From the NCBI GenBank assembly GCA_021151585.1, contig JAGKWX010000005.1, positions 6,758-70,757 on the forward strand: DNA of 64,000 nucleotides. The letters are read 5' to 3'. Below the pieces are notes generated by a model, which saw nothing but the letters and a program-made list of their open reading frames with translations, searched no databases and had not been told where the DNA came from. The first letter of the stretch is position 1. Every line of letters starts with the position of its first letter. A program made the translations under genes and the position numbers. This DNA comes from Alphaproteobacteria bacterium (GTDB lineage Bacteria; Pseudomonadota; Gammaproteobacteria; JAGOUN01). This document shows positions 36,202 through 45,078 of this stretch, piece by piece.

Positions 36202-36452
36202 AGTTATTAATAGGATTAGTTTAAGGAATACTACAGGATTTTTGGATTTGATGCTAGTCTTCTTCCATAGCAGATCTAAGCCACATGCTTTATAACGGTA
36301 TTTACTGTGAACAAAAATAACTTAAAAAAAGAGTTAAAATGAAAATAAGCGTGAAATTTAAATAGCACTCCTGATTAACAGCCTTTACATTAAATATATC
36401 ATTACGACAATCGCAAGGACTTGCCCATAAGTAACATATCGGTCAAACTATG

Positions 36453-36467
36453 GCTATTTAAAATAGC
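36453..36467. promoter_or_regulatory. Palindrome just ahead of prmB
   Basis: GCTATTT-A-AAATAGC ends eight bases before the prmB ATG, covering where a ribosome-binding site would be; no good one is visible. It could be an operator or an mRNA hairpin. The rest of the 274-bp divergent smrB-prmB gap shows nothing else clear. Confidence 0.3.
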
Positions 36468-36475
36468 TAACAGCC

Positions 36476-37357
36476 ATGAATAGTATAAATACAGCCTTAG
36501 ATATTATTAATTACGCGCAACAACAATTTGAAGCCGCTGATGTTTTTTATGGTCATGGTACTAGCAATGCCTTAGACGAAGCCTACGCCTTAGTTATTGA
36601 TGCTTTAGATTTATCGCATGATCTATGCGATGATGATTTACAGACCATGGTTGTGGAAAATGCTCCAGCATTAATCTATTTGATTCATCAACGTGCGGAG
36701 CAACGCATTCCTGTGCCATATTTAACGCATAAAGCCTGGTTTTGTGGCTTGCCTTTTTATGTAGATGAACGTGTCTTGATTCCGCGCTCACCGATTGCTG
36801 AACTAATTGAAGTTGGCTTTGCGCCGTGGATTGATCCCGATGTAGTGACTGATGTTTTAGATTTATGTACAGGTAGTGCTTGTATTGCTATTGGATGCGC
36901 GTACGCATTTGAGCATGCACACATTGATGCAGTGGATCTATCATCAGATGCCTTGGATGTCGCAAAAATCAATGTTGAAAAACATCAACTAACAGATCGC
37001 GTGCATTTATTTCAGGGTGATTTATTCGCGCCATTACTAGAGAAAAAATACGATATCATTGTTAGCAATCCGCCGTATGTTGGTTTCGATGAAATGCAAT
37101 CATTGCCACATGAATATCAGCATGAGCCGGAAATGGCGCTGGTGTCTGGAAAATTAGGTTTAGATATTGTCGACCGCATTTTAAAAACAGCAGCCCATTA
37201 TTTAAAGGATAATGGCATACTTGTTGTTGAGGTAGGGAATACGTGGCAAATTATGGAAGACCATTATCCAAACTTGCCCTTTGTATGGATAGAATTTGAA
37301 AGGGGCGGCGATGGAGTGTTGTTGCTAAATAAAAAGGATATGCTTGATGCCAGGTAA
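36476..37357 (+). CDS. prmB: Ribosomal protein L3 glutamine methyltransferase PrmB
   Basis: A 293-residue N5-glutamine methyltransferase that modifies L3. The HemK-like helical N-terminal domain is followed by PYLTHKAWFCGLPFYVDERVLIPRSPIAELI, SAM motif VLDLCTGSACIAIGCAYAF and the catalytic NPPYVGFDEM near residue 198. The LPHEYQHEP and specific N-terminus favour PrmB over PrmC. It precedes aroC with an 11-bp overlap, the conserved smrB/prmB/aroC locus. Confidence 0.94.
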   Translation: MNSINTALDIINYAQQQFEAADVFYGHGTSNALDEAYALVIDALDLSHDLCDDDLQTMVVENAPALIYLIHQRAEQRIPVPYLTHKAWFCGLPFYVDERVLIPRSPIAELIEVGFAPWIDPDVVTDVLDLCTGSACIAIGCAYAFEHAHIDAVDLSSDALDVAKINVEKHQLTDRVHLFQGDLFAPLLEKKYDIIVSNPPYVGFDEMQSLPHEYQHEPEMALVSGKLGLDIVDRILKTAAHYLKDNGILVVEVGNTWQIMEDHYPNLPFVWIEFERGGDGVLLLNKKDMLDAR

Positions 37358-38357
37358 TATATTTGGGCGAATCTTTCGATTAACTTCTTGCGGCGAGAGT
37401 CACGGTTTCGCTTATATGGGGATTATCGATGGTTGTCCGGCTGGCGTGAAATTATCAGAACAAGATATTCAGCCAGAATTAAATCGACGCAAACCAGGTC
37501 AGTCCACCTTAACATCACAACGTCGCGAATCTGATCAAGTAAAGATCGTTTCTGGGGTTGTTGAAGGAAAAACAACCGGCGCGCCTATCGGTTTGCTGAT
37601 AGAGAATCATGATCAACGTGAACGTGATTATGCCGATATAAAAGATAAGTTCCGCCCAGGACATGCTGATTACACCTATTATCAAAAATATGGCATTCGA
37701 GATTATCGTGGGGGAGGTCGTTCATCTGCGCGTGAAACAGTGTTGCGCGTTGCTGCTGGCGCGATTGCGAAAAAATATTTAAGGGAACAGCATCAGGTTA
37801 ATATCCAGGCAAGATTAAGCCAGGTAGGTTCTTTAGTTATTACTGAAGAAAATCAATCTGAATTAGAGGCCTTGATTAACCAGGTGAGGCGAGAAGGTGA
37901 CTCTATTGGCGCACGTGTTGACGTAATGGCAACTCATGTCCCTGCCGGTTGGGGGGAGCCTATTTTTGAGCGCCTAGATGCTGAGATTGCTAAAGCATTG
38001 ATGAGTATTCCCGCCGTAAAAGGTGTTGAAATTGGTGATGGTTTTGAATGTGTTAAGCAAAAAGGTAGTGAGCATCGTGATGAGATGAATGCTTCTGGTT
38101 TTTTATCAAATCATGCTGGAGGGGTGTTAGGCGGCATTAGTAGTGGGCAAGTGATTAAAGCATCGGTTGCTTTCAAGCCAACATCTAGCATTACATTGCC
38201 TGGAAAAACCATCACAATCACTGGCGAAGAAACAAGCATTATCACCACCGGCCGACACGATCCTTGTGTTGGAATTCGTGGTGTTGTTGTTGTTGAAGCA
38301 ATGCTCGCATTAGTGTTGATGGACTATGCTTTGATAAGTGCGTGCTTTGATAGATAA
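37347..38357 (+). CDS. aroC: Chorismate synthase
   Basis: A 336-residue FMN-dependent enzyme that makes chorismate from EPSP, the end of the shikimate pathway. RLTSCGESHGFAYMGIIDGCPAG at the start, FRPGHADYTYYQKYGIRDYRGGGRSSARETVLRVAAGAIAKKYL and the C-terminal TGRHDPCVGIRGVVVVEAMLALVL are all signature regions. The ATG at 37347 gives the family-typical MPGN start; a preceding ATG adds one Met. Slightly shorter than E. coli AroC at the C-terminus. Its last 34 bp overlap the convergent yciB. Confidence 0.96.
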   Translation: MPGNIFGRIFRLTSCGESHGFAYMGIIDGCPAGVKLSEQDIQPELNRRKPGQSTLTSQRRESDQVKIVSGVVEGKTTGAPIGLLIENHDQRERDYADIKDKFRPGHADYTYYQKYGIRDYRGGGRSSARETVLRVAAGAIAKKYLREQHQVNIQARLSQVGSLVITEENQSELEALINQVRREGDSIGARVDVMATHVPAGWGEPIFERLDAEIAKALMSIPAVKGVEIGDGFECVKQKGSEHRDEMNASGFLSNHAGGVLGGISSGQVIKASVAFKPTSSITLPGKTITITGEETSIITTGRHDPCVGIRGVVVVEAMLALVLMDYALISACFDR

Positions 38358-38857
38358 ATAGCTTGAATAAGACCGAAAATCAGCGTTAGCCCCAGCATGC
38401 CAAAAACTTTAAAGTTCACCCAGGTATCCATATCAAATTGGTAAGCTACAAATAAATTCACTGCGCCAATAATGACAAAAAAACTAATCCACATAGCATT
38501 TAATTTTTGCCAGACATTCAATGTTGCGTGTATTTTATTATTTAACAAATGTTGCAATAAAGGCTTTTTATAAAACACTTGCGCGATGATAAAAATAAGC
38601 GCCAGAATCCAGTTAATCATGGTGGGTTTCCATTTGATAAACATTGGGTTGTGAAAAATCAATGTCATGCCACCAAAAATTAAAATCATAATGCAGGTAA
38701 CAACTTGGATAAGTTCGAATTTTTTATGTCTTAAGCGTGTGTACATAACCTGAACTAAGCTTGCAACAATAGCAACTGCCGTCGCGACATATATCCCCAT
38801 AAATTTATAAGCAGCGAAAAAAACTAACAAAGGAATTAAATCAAAAAATATGTTCAT
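38324..38857 (-). CDS. yciB: Inner-membrane septation protein A family (YciB)
   Basis: A 177-residue membrane protein with five to six helices. LIPLLVFFAAYKFMGIYVATAVAIVASLVQV, KPTMINWILALIFIIAQVF and NAMWISFFVIIGAVNLFVAYQFDMDTWVNFKVFGMLGLTLIFGLIQAIYLSKH follow YciB/IspZ along its length. Needed for normal septation or envelope integrity in some bacteria. Convergent with aroC with a 34-bp overlap of coding ends; divergent from the PHP phosphoesterase gene. Confidence 0.93.
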   Translation of the reverse strand: MNIFFDLIPLLVFFAAYKFMGIYVATAVAIVASLVQVMYTRLRHKKFELIQVVTCIMILIFGGMTLIFHNPMFIKWKPTMINWILALIFIIAQVFYKKPLLQHLLNNKIHATLNVWQKLNAMWISFFVIIGAVNLFVAYQFDMDTWVNFKVFGMLGLTLIFGLIQAIYLSKHALIKA

Positions 38858-38910
38858 TTTTACACCTGAAATCGATTAATATAATGAAAACTATCATAAC
38901 AGTGCACAGC

Positions 38911-39735
38911 ATGAAAATCGACCTTCATACACATTCTTATTATTCTGATGGTGTTTTATCACCCGCCGAGTTGGTAAATCGTGCCATTGCTCAACAAGTA
39001 GATATTTTAGCATTAACAGATCATGACACCCTCATGGGTATAGAGGAAGCACATGCAGCCGCAGAAGGGCATGCAATCACAATTGTTCCCGGGATAGAAT
39101 TATCTTGCCAGTGGCGCGAACAAACTATTCATATGATTGGTTTAAATGTTGATATTGCATATGTGCCTTTACAGGAAAAATTAGAAGCTGTCTTGCAAGA
39201 CAGAAAAAACCGCGCTGATAGTATTAGCAAAAAGCTAACAAAATTTGGCATACCAGGTGTTGAAGAAGCGGTTGCACGTCAAGTCAAAGGTGTGCCCGGG
39301 CGTTTGCATTTTGCACGACATTTGGCTCAGCAAGGGTATTCACAGAGTCCTGGCAAAGCATTTAAAAAATTTATGGCGCGCGGAAAACCAGGATACCATC
39401 CAACCGAATGGATGACCCTCGCAGATGCTGTCCGATTAATACGTGACGCAGGTGGTTTGCCGGTTATTGCCCACCCGAGACGTTACGATTTGTCGTTTAA
39501 AAAAATCACCAATATGCTTGAAGTATTTAAAGCAGAAGGAGGCGAAGGTGTAGAAGTGGCAACTACAAGCCAAGATAAATCTGATCAAATTCTTTTAGCC
39601 AATTTAGCAAAACAATTAGATTTAGCTATGTCTATTGGTTCTGATTTTCATGAGCCTTGTGCATATAATGAATTGGGTAGGGCGGCATTTTTGGTTTCCA
39701 CCGATAACGCTCGGCTAGTTGCTGATCTCTTGTAA
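38911..39735 (+). CDS. PHP-domain phosphoesterase, YciV/TrpH-like (RNase AM type)
   Basis: A 274-residue metal-dependent phosphoesterase. MKIDLHTHSYYSDGVLSPAELVNRA and ILALTDHDTLMGIEEA hold the metal-binding His/Asp set, VPGIELSCQW and LPVIAHPRRY the next ones, and SIGSDFHEP the last. E. coli YciV (RNase AM) matures the 5' ends of rRNAs and cleaves pAp. The start at 38911 gives the standard MKIDLHTHS; an upstream ATG would add nine residues. The 3' end contains the -35 region of ssrA. Confidence 0.88.
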   Translation: MKIDLHTHSYYSDGVLSPAELVNRAIAQQVDILALTDHDTLMGIEEAHAAAEGHAITIVPGIELSCQWREQTIHMIGLNVDIAYVPLQEKLEAVLQDRKNRADSISKKLTKFGIPGVEEAVARQVKGVPGRLHFARHLAQQGYSQSPGKAFKKFMARGKPGYHPTEWMTLADAVRLIRDAGGLPVIAHPRRYDLSFKKITNMLEVFKAEGGEGVEVATTSQDKSDQILLANLAKQLDLAMSIGSDFHEPCAYNELGRAAFLVSTDNARLVADLL

Positions 39736-39747
39736 ATGTACTATAAT
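39719..39747 (+). promoter_or_regulatory. Promoter of ssrA
   Basis: TTGCTG at 39719-39724 and a perfect TATAAT at 39742-39747 with a 17-bp spacer; the mature RNA starts 15 bases after the -10 box. The -35 lies within the end of the PHP gene. Confidence 0.65.
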
Positions 39748-39761
39748 CAAAGTCTCCATAA

Positions 39762-40125
39762 GGGGGCGTTCTGGCTTCGACGTAGATTATGAAACCTGAG
39801 CTGCATGCCGAGCACGTGATAACCTCGTAAAACTTATTGCATAAATACAATCGCAAACGATGTAGCATTTGACGACTCAGCTGACCTAGCGAAAGCTGCT
39901 TAATTCGTCACCGCAAACCAAGTTCGCTTATGGGCTTGGGACGCGGTCATTTACATAAGCCAAGTGTTTAAGGTGCTTTGACTTAGACAACTGAAACCAA
40001 CTAAAGCTTCTCTCAACATCTGCCTTCTTGTCGGCGGTGTTGAGTTAGATAAAGACAAGACTAAGCATGTAGACGCGAAGGCGTAGGATTTGCGGACGCG
40101 GGTTCAACTCCCGCCGCCTCCACCA
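39762..40125 (+). ncRNA. ssrA: Transfer-messenger RNA
   Basis: A 364-nt tmRNA for rescue of stalled ribosomes. The acceptor stem GGGGGCG pairs with CGCCTCC, including the G3-U pair used by alanyl-tRNA synthetase, and CCA is encoded at the end. The 5' part has TTCTGGCTTCGACG and the 3' end GGGTTCAACTCCCGCC, both conserved. The tag frame at 39853-39903 starts at the GCA resume codon and reads ANDVAFDDSADLAKAA then TAA. A genomic island is inserted at the 3' end, leaving the gene intact. Confidence 0.96.
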
Positions 40126-40157
40126 ATTAACCATCTCAAGACGTCTAGCCCAGTCCA
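40120..40157 (+). repeat. Left attachment site of the ssrA island
   Basis: A 38-bp sequence that begins with the CCACCA end of tmRNA and is repeated without change at 47578-47615. The eight bases before it (CCGCCGCC) are also shared apart from one T missing in the right copy. Direct repeats at a tmRNA 3' end next to an integrase mark a site-specific integration. Confidence 0.93.
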
Positions 40158-40220
40158 TGAAATTACAAATAACCTTGTAAATAAAGTATTTTATTGTCTA
40201 GCAGTGTCTTACTTCATCTA

Positions 40221-40288
40221 TTGACATCCACCATTAGTTGGGGGTAACTTACGGGGTAACAGACATACTCCCAGGATAGGTTACCCCC
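40221..40288 (+). promoter_or_regulatory. Integrase promoter overlapped by probable arm-type sites
   Basis: TTGACA at 40221-40226 and TAACTT at 40245-40250 form a promoter-like pair with an 18-bp spacer. The -10 box lies in GGGGGTAACTT (40240-40250), followed by ACGGGGTAAC and by an inverted copy GGTTACCCCC at 40279-40288 directly ahead of the integrase ATG. The same motif recurs as a tandem pair at 47489-47509 near the right end. Placement near both ends fits integrase arm sites, with self-repression. Confidence 0.6.
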
Positions 40289-40290
40289 AG

Positions 40291-41487
40291 ATGGCTTTAA
40301 CAGATACCACCATACGCAATACAAAGCCTAAAGATAAACCTTTTAAGCTCTCCGATGAAAAGGGATTGTATTTACAAGTCATGCCTAACGGTGGCAAATG
40401 GTGGCGCTTTAAATATCGTTTTCTTGGCAAAGAAAAACTATTGGCATGCGGCGTTTATCCTGACACCACGTTAGCAAAAGCACGAGAAAAGCGTGACGCT
40501 GCTCGCAGGTTACTAGCAGACGGTATTGATCCCTCAGAAAATAAAAAAGCAGTTAAAGCAAGCAAAACCATAGAAGCAGCCAATAGTTTTGAGGTTATTG
40601 CGAGAGAGTGGCATACCAAGCAATCAAAAAATTGGGTAGCTTCTCATGGTGAAAAAATTCTTGGTCGTTTAGAAAAAGATGTTTTTCCGTGGTTAGGTAA
40701 TAAGCCAATCGTCAATATTACACCTCCCGACTTGCTTAAAACATTACGTAGAATCGAAGAGCGAGGCGCACTAGAAACAGCACATCGTGTGCAACAAAAC
40801 TGCAGTCAAGTGTTTCGTTATGCTATTGCAACAGGAAGGGCAGAGCGCGATCCTTCGGCAGATTTACGCGGTGCATTACCTCCAGTAAAACCAAAACATC
40901 TTGCAGCTATTATTAAACCTGAAGAAATCGGAGCTTTATTGCGAGCAATTGATGATTATCAAGGTGGATTAATTACAAAATGCGCGTTGAAGTTAGCACC
41001 ATTAGTTTTTGTTCGGCCTGGAGAATTGCGTGCTGCAGAATGGTCAGAAATCAATTTAGAAAAAGCCGAATGGAATATCCCCGCTGAGCGCATGAAAATG
41101 CGTCAACCACTATTAGTTCCCTTATCAACCCAAACAATTAAAGTATTAAAAGAAATTCAACCACTAACAGGCAGAGGTAAATACGTTTTTCCGAGCGCAC
41201 GGTCTACATCACGCCCAATGAGCAATAACGCCGTACTTGCAGCATTACGCCGCATGGGCTTTGCGAAAGAAGAAATGAGTGGCCATGGATTTAGAGCAAT
41301 GGCGCGCACAGTGCTTGATGAGGTTTTAGGCGTACGCCCTGATTTTATCGAGCATCAATTAGGTCATGCTGTGCGTGATCCGAATGGAAGGGCGTATAAC
41401 CGTACTGCGCATTTAGATGAAAGACGAAAGATGATGCAGCAGTGGGCTGAGTATTTGGATTCTTTAAAAAAACCTTATTGTAGATGA
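40291..41487 (+). CDS. int: Tyrosine integrase, P4/DUF4102 type
   Basis: A 398-residue integrase. The N-terminal DUF4102 arm-binding domain reads LTDTTIRNTKPKDKPFKLSDEKGLYLQVMPNGGKWWRFKYRF; a SAM-like core-binding domain covers about 95-195; the catalytic domain has Arg in FVRPGELRAAEW, HGFRAMART (H-x2-R), HQLGH and the nucleophile Tyr in AYNRTAHLDERRKMM near residue 370. All catalytic residues are present. It lies 166 bp inside attL, reading away from ssrA, standard for elements that use tmRNA. No clear ribosome-binding site: the bases before ATG form an arm-type motif. Confidence 0.96.
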   Translation: MALTDTTIRNTKPKDKPFKLSDEKGLYLQVMPNGGKWWRFKYRFLGKEKLLACGVYPDTTLAKAREKRDAARRLLADGIDPSENKKAVKASKTIEAANSFEVIAREWHTKQSKNWVASHGEKILGRLEKDVFPWLGNKPIVNITPPDLLKTLRRIEERGALETAHRVQQNCSQVFRYAIATGRAERDPSADLRGALPPVKPKHLAAIIKPEEIGALLRAIDDYQGGLITKCALKLAPLVFVRPGELRAAEWSEINLEKAEWNIPAERMKMRQPLLVPLSTQTIKVLKEIQPLTGRGKYVFPSARSTSRPMSNNAVLAALRRMGFAKEEMSGHGFRAMARTVLDEVLGVRPDFIEHQLGHAVRDPNGRAYNRTAHLDERRKMMQQWAEYLDSLKKPYCR

Positions 41488-41505
41488 AGATAGGAGATGG
41501 CAGTA

Positions 41506-42042
41506 GTGAGTAATACTCCTGATAAAAATGATATTAAACCTCTCTGTGATTGTGATGATCAAATTCAAGATAAATTATTAACCTTGGCAGTTAAAAGCAA
41601 AATTATTTTATACATGATTCGCAATAAAAATGGGCAGCTTTATCCTTTACATTCAGGTGAAGTTGAAACAATACGTTGTTCAGGAGAAGTCATAGTGGTA
41701 ATCGAGAAGAATCGGCACCCAATGCCAAGCGAAGCTCAACGATGCTTAAAAAGGCATATTTGGGTTAATGTAAAAAATGAAGAGGAATTATTGGCTGATC
41801 TGAGTGATTCTAAAAACCTCACCAATGTTTTTAGTAAATATTCAACCCCGCTTCTCGATATACTGAGTAAGGCTATTGAGAAATTTTGGCTTAATCATGA
41901 CTCTAAAAAACCGCCGAAACAAGATGAAATTATTACATGGCTTACAGCACAGAGCATCTCTGCTCGAGAAGCTAAAGCTATCGATACTATAATTCGTCCG
42001 CTCAGTTGTAAAAATGGCGGAAACAAAGCTCGAAATAAGTAA
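41506..42042 (+). CDS. Island hypothetical protein
   Basis: A 178-residue protein with no family I recognise. It has a mixed N-terminal half (KIILYMIRNKNGQLYPLHSGEVETIRCSGEVIVVIEK), a helical C-terminal half with KPPKQDEIITWLTAQSISAREAKAIDTIIRP, and a basic end. The GTG at 41506 has AGGAG nine bases upstream; an ATG three codons earlier directly abuts that site. It follows the integrase by 18 bp and is likely transcribed with it. The segment ISAREAKAIDTIIRP could be a small HTH, but that is speculative. Confidence 0.65.
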   Translation: MSNTPDKNDIKPLCDCDDQIQDKLLTLAVKSKIILYMIRNKNGQLYPLHSGEVETIRCSGEVIVVIEKNRHPMPSEAQRCLKRHIWVNVKNEEELLADLSDSKNLTNVFSKYSTPLLDILSKAIEKFWLNHDSKKPPKQDEIITWLTAQSISAREAKAIDTIIRPLSCKNGGNKARNK

Positions 42043-42087
42043 AATTAACTATTATTTTCAATAGTTTTTTATTTGATTTTTAATGGA

Positions 42088-42144
42088 TGGGGGTCACCCA
42101 TTTTCCCCAGTCTTTTCCGGCATTTTGCATATGGGTGTCACCCT
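42088..42144 (+). promoter_or_regulatory. Repeated palindromic boxes upstream of alpA
   Basis: TGGGGGTCACCCA at 42088-42100 and TGGGTGTCACCCT at 42132-42144, 44 bp apart, share eleven of thirteen positions and are partly self-complementary (GGGT...ACCC). They lie in the 190-bp gap before the AlpA regulator and could be its operator or replication-protein sites. Confidence 0.5.
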
Positions 42145-42231
42145 TAAAATAGTGAACAGCGCAACCCTTTGCATCGTTACAGATTATTTAAAATCTGGGC
42201 TAAATAGGTTTTTCAACCTTAGAGAGCCATT

Positions 42232-42453
42232 ATGAATCAGAATCAATTGCCATCATCCGGTTATGTACGCTTAACTCAAATACTTGGAAATAAAAAATCA
42301 AATCCTGCTGTTCCCCCAATTATTCCCATTGGAAAATCTACTTGGTGGGCGGGAATCCAGTCAGGGAGATTTCCCAAGCCAATCAAATGCGGACGAATGA
42401 CTTTTTGGAAAGTAGAAGATATTCGCGCGTTAATTCAGAAAAGTGAATTTTAG
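42232..42453 (+). CDS. alpA: AlpA-family excision/transcription regulator
   Basis: A 73-residue winged-HTH protein of the AlpA/MerR-like class. YVRLTQILGN, then IPIGKSTWWAGIQSGRFPKPIKCGRMTFWKVEDIRALIQ follow the family pattern in which AlpA activates integrase or acts as an excisionase. Next to it lie palindromic boxes and the large replication-type protein gene, as in P4-like and other small islands. Confidence 0.88.
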   Translation: MNQNQLPSSGYVRLTQILGNKKSNPAVPPIIPIGKSTWWAGIQSGRFPKPIKCGRMTFWKVEDIRALIQKSEF

Positions 42454-42576
42454 CAATGCGCAGAAGTAACTTATGTTTTATAAAGATTGGGACTGCATGT
42501 AACGTCACATCGAACGCAGCCCCTCGCATTAATAAATTTTTGCAGCTTCAATGCAAAATTAATATCAGGATCAGCT

Positions 42577-44946
42577 ATGAATAATACAATAAACAATCCA
42601 ATTGAACAATTTAAAAATGCAATTAGAGATTTTGGCTTAGAACCGCCAGCGATAATTGAACCAGGAAAATTTTATCGCTTCCCAGGTATAGAAAAAGGTA
42701 ATAACAATACTGCAGGATGGTGCAAACTGTTTGATGATGGCCGTGGTGGTTGCTTCGGTGATTGGTCAAATGGCATAACTGAGACCTGGCAAATAGATGA
42801 AAATACTTCCTTCTCGCTTCGTGAACGCGTTGCTTTTATGCGCAAAGTATCTAGTACTAAAGCGCAGGCAGAAAAAGAACGCAAAGAAAAGCATGCTGAG
42901 ATAGCGAAAAAAGCCGTATCAATTTGGAGTGATGCAAAGCCAGCTAGCAATGGGCATCAATATCTTATTCACAAAAGAATAAAAGACCACGGAGCGAGAG
43001 TGCATAACAGTGCGTTGCTGATTCCTCTGTGCTTGAACGATGAAATATCTTCCTTGCAGTTTATAAACACAGATGGAAAAAAGAATTTTTTAAGCGGCGG
43101 TCGAGTTTCTGGTTGTTATTTTAATATTGGTGATATTAAAGATGCAAAAATTATATGTATAGCAGAGGGGTTTGCTACTGGTGCAACAATTCACGAAGCA
43201 ACGGGTAATCCAGTGGTTATTGCTTTTAATGCAGGCAATTTAAAAGCCGTTGCTATGATTATGCGTGAAAAATTTTCTAAAGCTTCATTAATTTTTTGTG
43301 CTGATGACGATGTGGAAACAAAGGGTAATCCTGGGTTAACTTCAGCCAAAGAAGCAGCTAAAATTATGAATGGATTATTAGCTGTGCCCAATTTTGGTGA
43401 AAATAGACCGGATTGGGCAAAGGATTTTAACGATTTGGCTCAACTTAAAGGATTAGATGCGGTTTCTAAATGTATTAAAGAAGCGTCGCCAATAATAGTA
43501 TCAGGCTTAAAACCGTTACCTATGCCTGACTCAACTCCTGGTGTTATGTCATTACATCCTGAAATGCTACCTGTTGAAATTAGAGATTATGTATTTGATG
43601 TAGCTGATCGCCAACAATGCCCTCCTGATTTTGGAGCAGTTGCAACCATAGTAGGTTTATCAGGATTGCTAGGGCGTAAAGCACTGATCTGCCCAAAACA
43701 AAATGATAACTGGGCTGTGACTCCAAATCAGTGGGGAGTAATTATTGGGCGACCTTCAGCAATGAAAAGCCCAAGCATGAAAGAAGCGCTTAAACCATTA
43801 TACAAAATTGAACAGGCTGCTGCTGAATGTTACGAAGAAAATAAAAGACGTTTTACTGCTGATCAAACTTTAATGGAATTAGAAAAAACAGATATTAAAT
43901 CTCAAGCAAAAAAAATGGCTGCAGCAGGCAATCGAGAAAGTGCACTTTTATTGTTAGAAAGCGCTGACTTAAACGGGCTTCCGCCAACACGCCATCGGTT
44001 AGTTGTTAATGATTCCTCAGTTGAAAAACTTGGTGAATTATTAAATGAAAATCCAAATGGTTTACTTTTAGTTCGCGATGAATTATCTGGTTGGCTAGCT
44101 AAGCTTTCCAAAGAAGAATTTCAACCTGAGCGTGCATTTTACCTTGAATGTTTCGATGGCAATGGTCGATATGTATATGATCGAATTGGTCGTGGCACAA
44201 TTGAAATAAATTGCTGTACACTTTCCGTAATCGGCGGAATACAGCCTAGTAAAATTGCAACACTTGTACGTGATGCAATACGAGGCATAGCAGATGATGG
44301 TTTGATTCAACGTTTTCAATTAGCTGTGTGGCCTGATGATACAGGAAGTTGGGAGTGGCGAGATCAAGTACCAAACAAAATAGCAAAAGAAAGTTATTAT
44401 GATGTTTTTGAAAAATTACACAATTTAGCGTTTGAAATTGAAAATGATGAACCTCATTGCTTTAGATTTACCTTCCAAGCTCAAGAGCTATTTATCCAAT
44501 GGATGGAAAAAATTCAAGCAGCGGCACGTGAAGAAGATATTCATCCTGCACTTGAAAGTCATATACTGAAAATGCCGCAAACTATTGCTAGCTTGGCTTT
44601 ATTATTTGAAATAATTGATGGTGGTTATGATGCGGTTGGCATTGATGCAACAGCTATGGCTTTGAAATGGGCTGACTATTTACTAAGTCATGCGCGCCGT
44701 CTTTATAGTATAGCAACAAATCAATGTATCAATAACGCACGATTAATATTGGAGCGAAAAAGTAAGCTGCCTGACTCATTCACGGTGCGTGATATTCACC
44801 GTAAAAACTGGTCTGGATTAGATAATATTAACACTATTGCTGATGCATTAGATTGTCTGATTGATTATCACTATCTTATGCCAATACAGGTTCCATCAAC
44901 AAATCTAGGAGGGCGGCCGACACTTACTTATAAATGGAATCTATAG
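42577..44946 (+). CDS. Toprim and DUF3987 replication protein of the island
   Basis: A 789-residue protein. Residues 1-110 hold a CHC2-like region (WCKLFDDGRGGCFGDWSNG); residues about 185-290 a Toprim-like domain (KIICIAEGFATGATIHEATG, IFCADDD); from about 330 a DUF3987 helicase-like domain: ADRQQCPPDFGAVATIVGLSGLLGRKALICPKQNDNW and the degenerate P-loop GRPSAMKSPSMKEAL, then LLVRDELSGWL. Such primase/ATPase proteins drive replication of plasmids, satellites and phages. The ATG at 42577 has AGGA upstream; in-frame sequence before it looks non-coding. Confidence 0.88.
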   Translation: MNNTINNPIEQFKNAIRDFGLEPPAIIEPGKFYRFPGIEKGNNNTAGWCKLFDDGRGGCFGDWSNGITETWQIDENTSFSLRERVAFMRKVSSTKAQAEKERKEKHAEIAKKAVSIWSDAKPASNGHQYLIHKRIKDHGARVHNSALLIPLCLNDEISSLQFINTDGKKNFLSGGRVSGCYFNIGDIKDAKIICIAEGFATGATIHEATGNPVVIAFNAGNLKAVAMIMREKFSKASLIFCADDDVETKGNPGLTSAKEAAKIMNGLLAVPNFGENRPDWAKDFNDLAQLKGLDAVSKCIKEASPIIVSGLKPLPMPDSTPGVMSLHPEMLPVEIRDYVFDVADRQQCPPDFGAVATIVGLSGLLGRKALICPKQNDNWAVTPNQWGVIIGRPSAMKSPSMKEALKPLYKIEQAAAECYEENKRRFTADQTLMELEKTDIKSQAKKMAAAGNRESALLLLESADLNGLPPTRHRLVVNDSSVEKLGELLNENPNGLLLVRDELSGWLAKLSKEEFQPERAFYLECFDGNGRYVYDRIGRGTIEINCCTLSVIGGIQPSKIATLVRDAIRGIADDGLIQRFQLAVWPDDTGSWEWRDQVPNKIAKESYYDVFEKLHNLAFEIENDEPHCFRFTFQAQELFIQWMEKIQAAAREEDIHPALESHILKMPQTIASLALLFEIIDGGYDAVGIDATAMALKWADYLLSHARRLYSIATNQCINNARLILERKSKLPDSFTVRDIHRKNWSGLDNINTIADALDCLIDYHYLMPIQVPSTNLGGRPTLTYKWNL

Positions 44947-44959
44947 CAATCATAGAGCC

Positions 44960-44996
44960 GACAAAACTGACAGAACTAGGTTGTGTCAGTTTTGTC
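44960..44996. repeat. Perfect 13-bp inverted repeat after the replication gene
   Basis: GACAAAACTGACA (44960-44972) and TGTCAGTTTTGTC (44984-44996), 11-base spacer, no T-run after it. It may end the upstream transcript, act as operator for the DUF5681 gene, or serve as a replication site for the Toprim/DUF3987 protein. Confidence 0.6.
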
Positions 44997-45078
44997 AGTG
45001 ACGTTTCTGAGGATTTTCGTAAAACATTAAATAACCTAATCCCTGCAAAATGCAGGAAAAATACAGGAGAATAAAATA

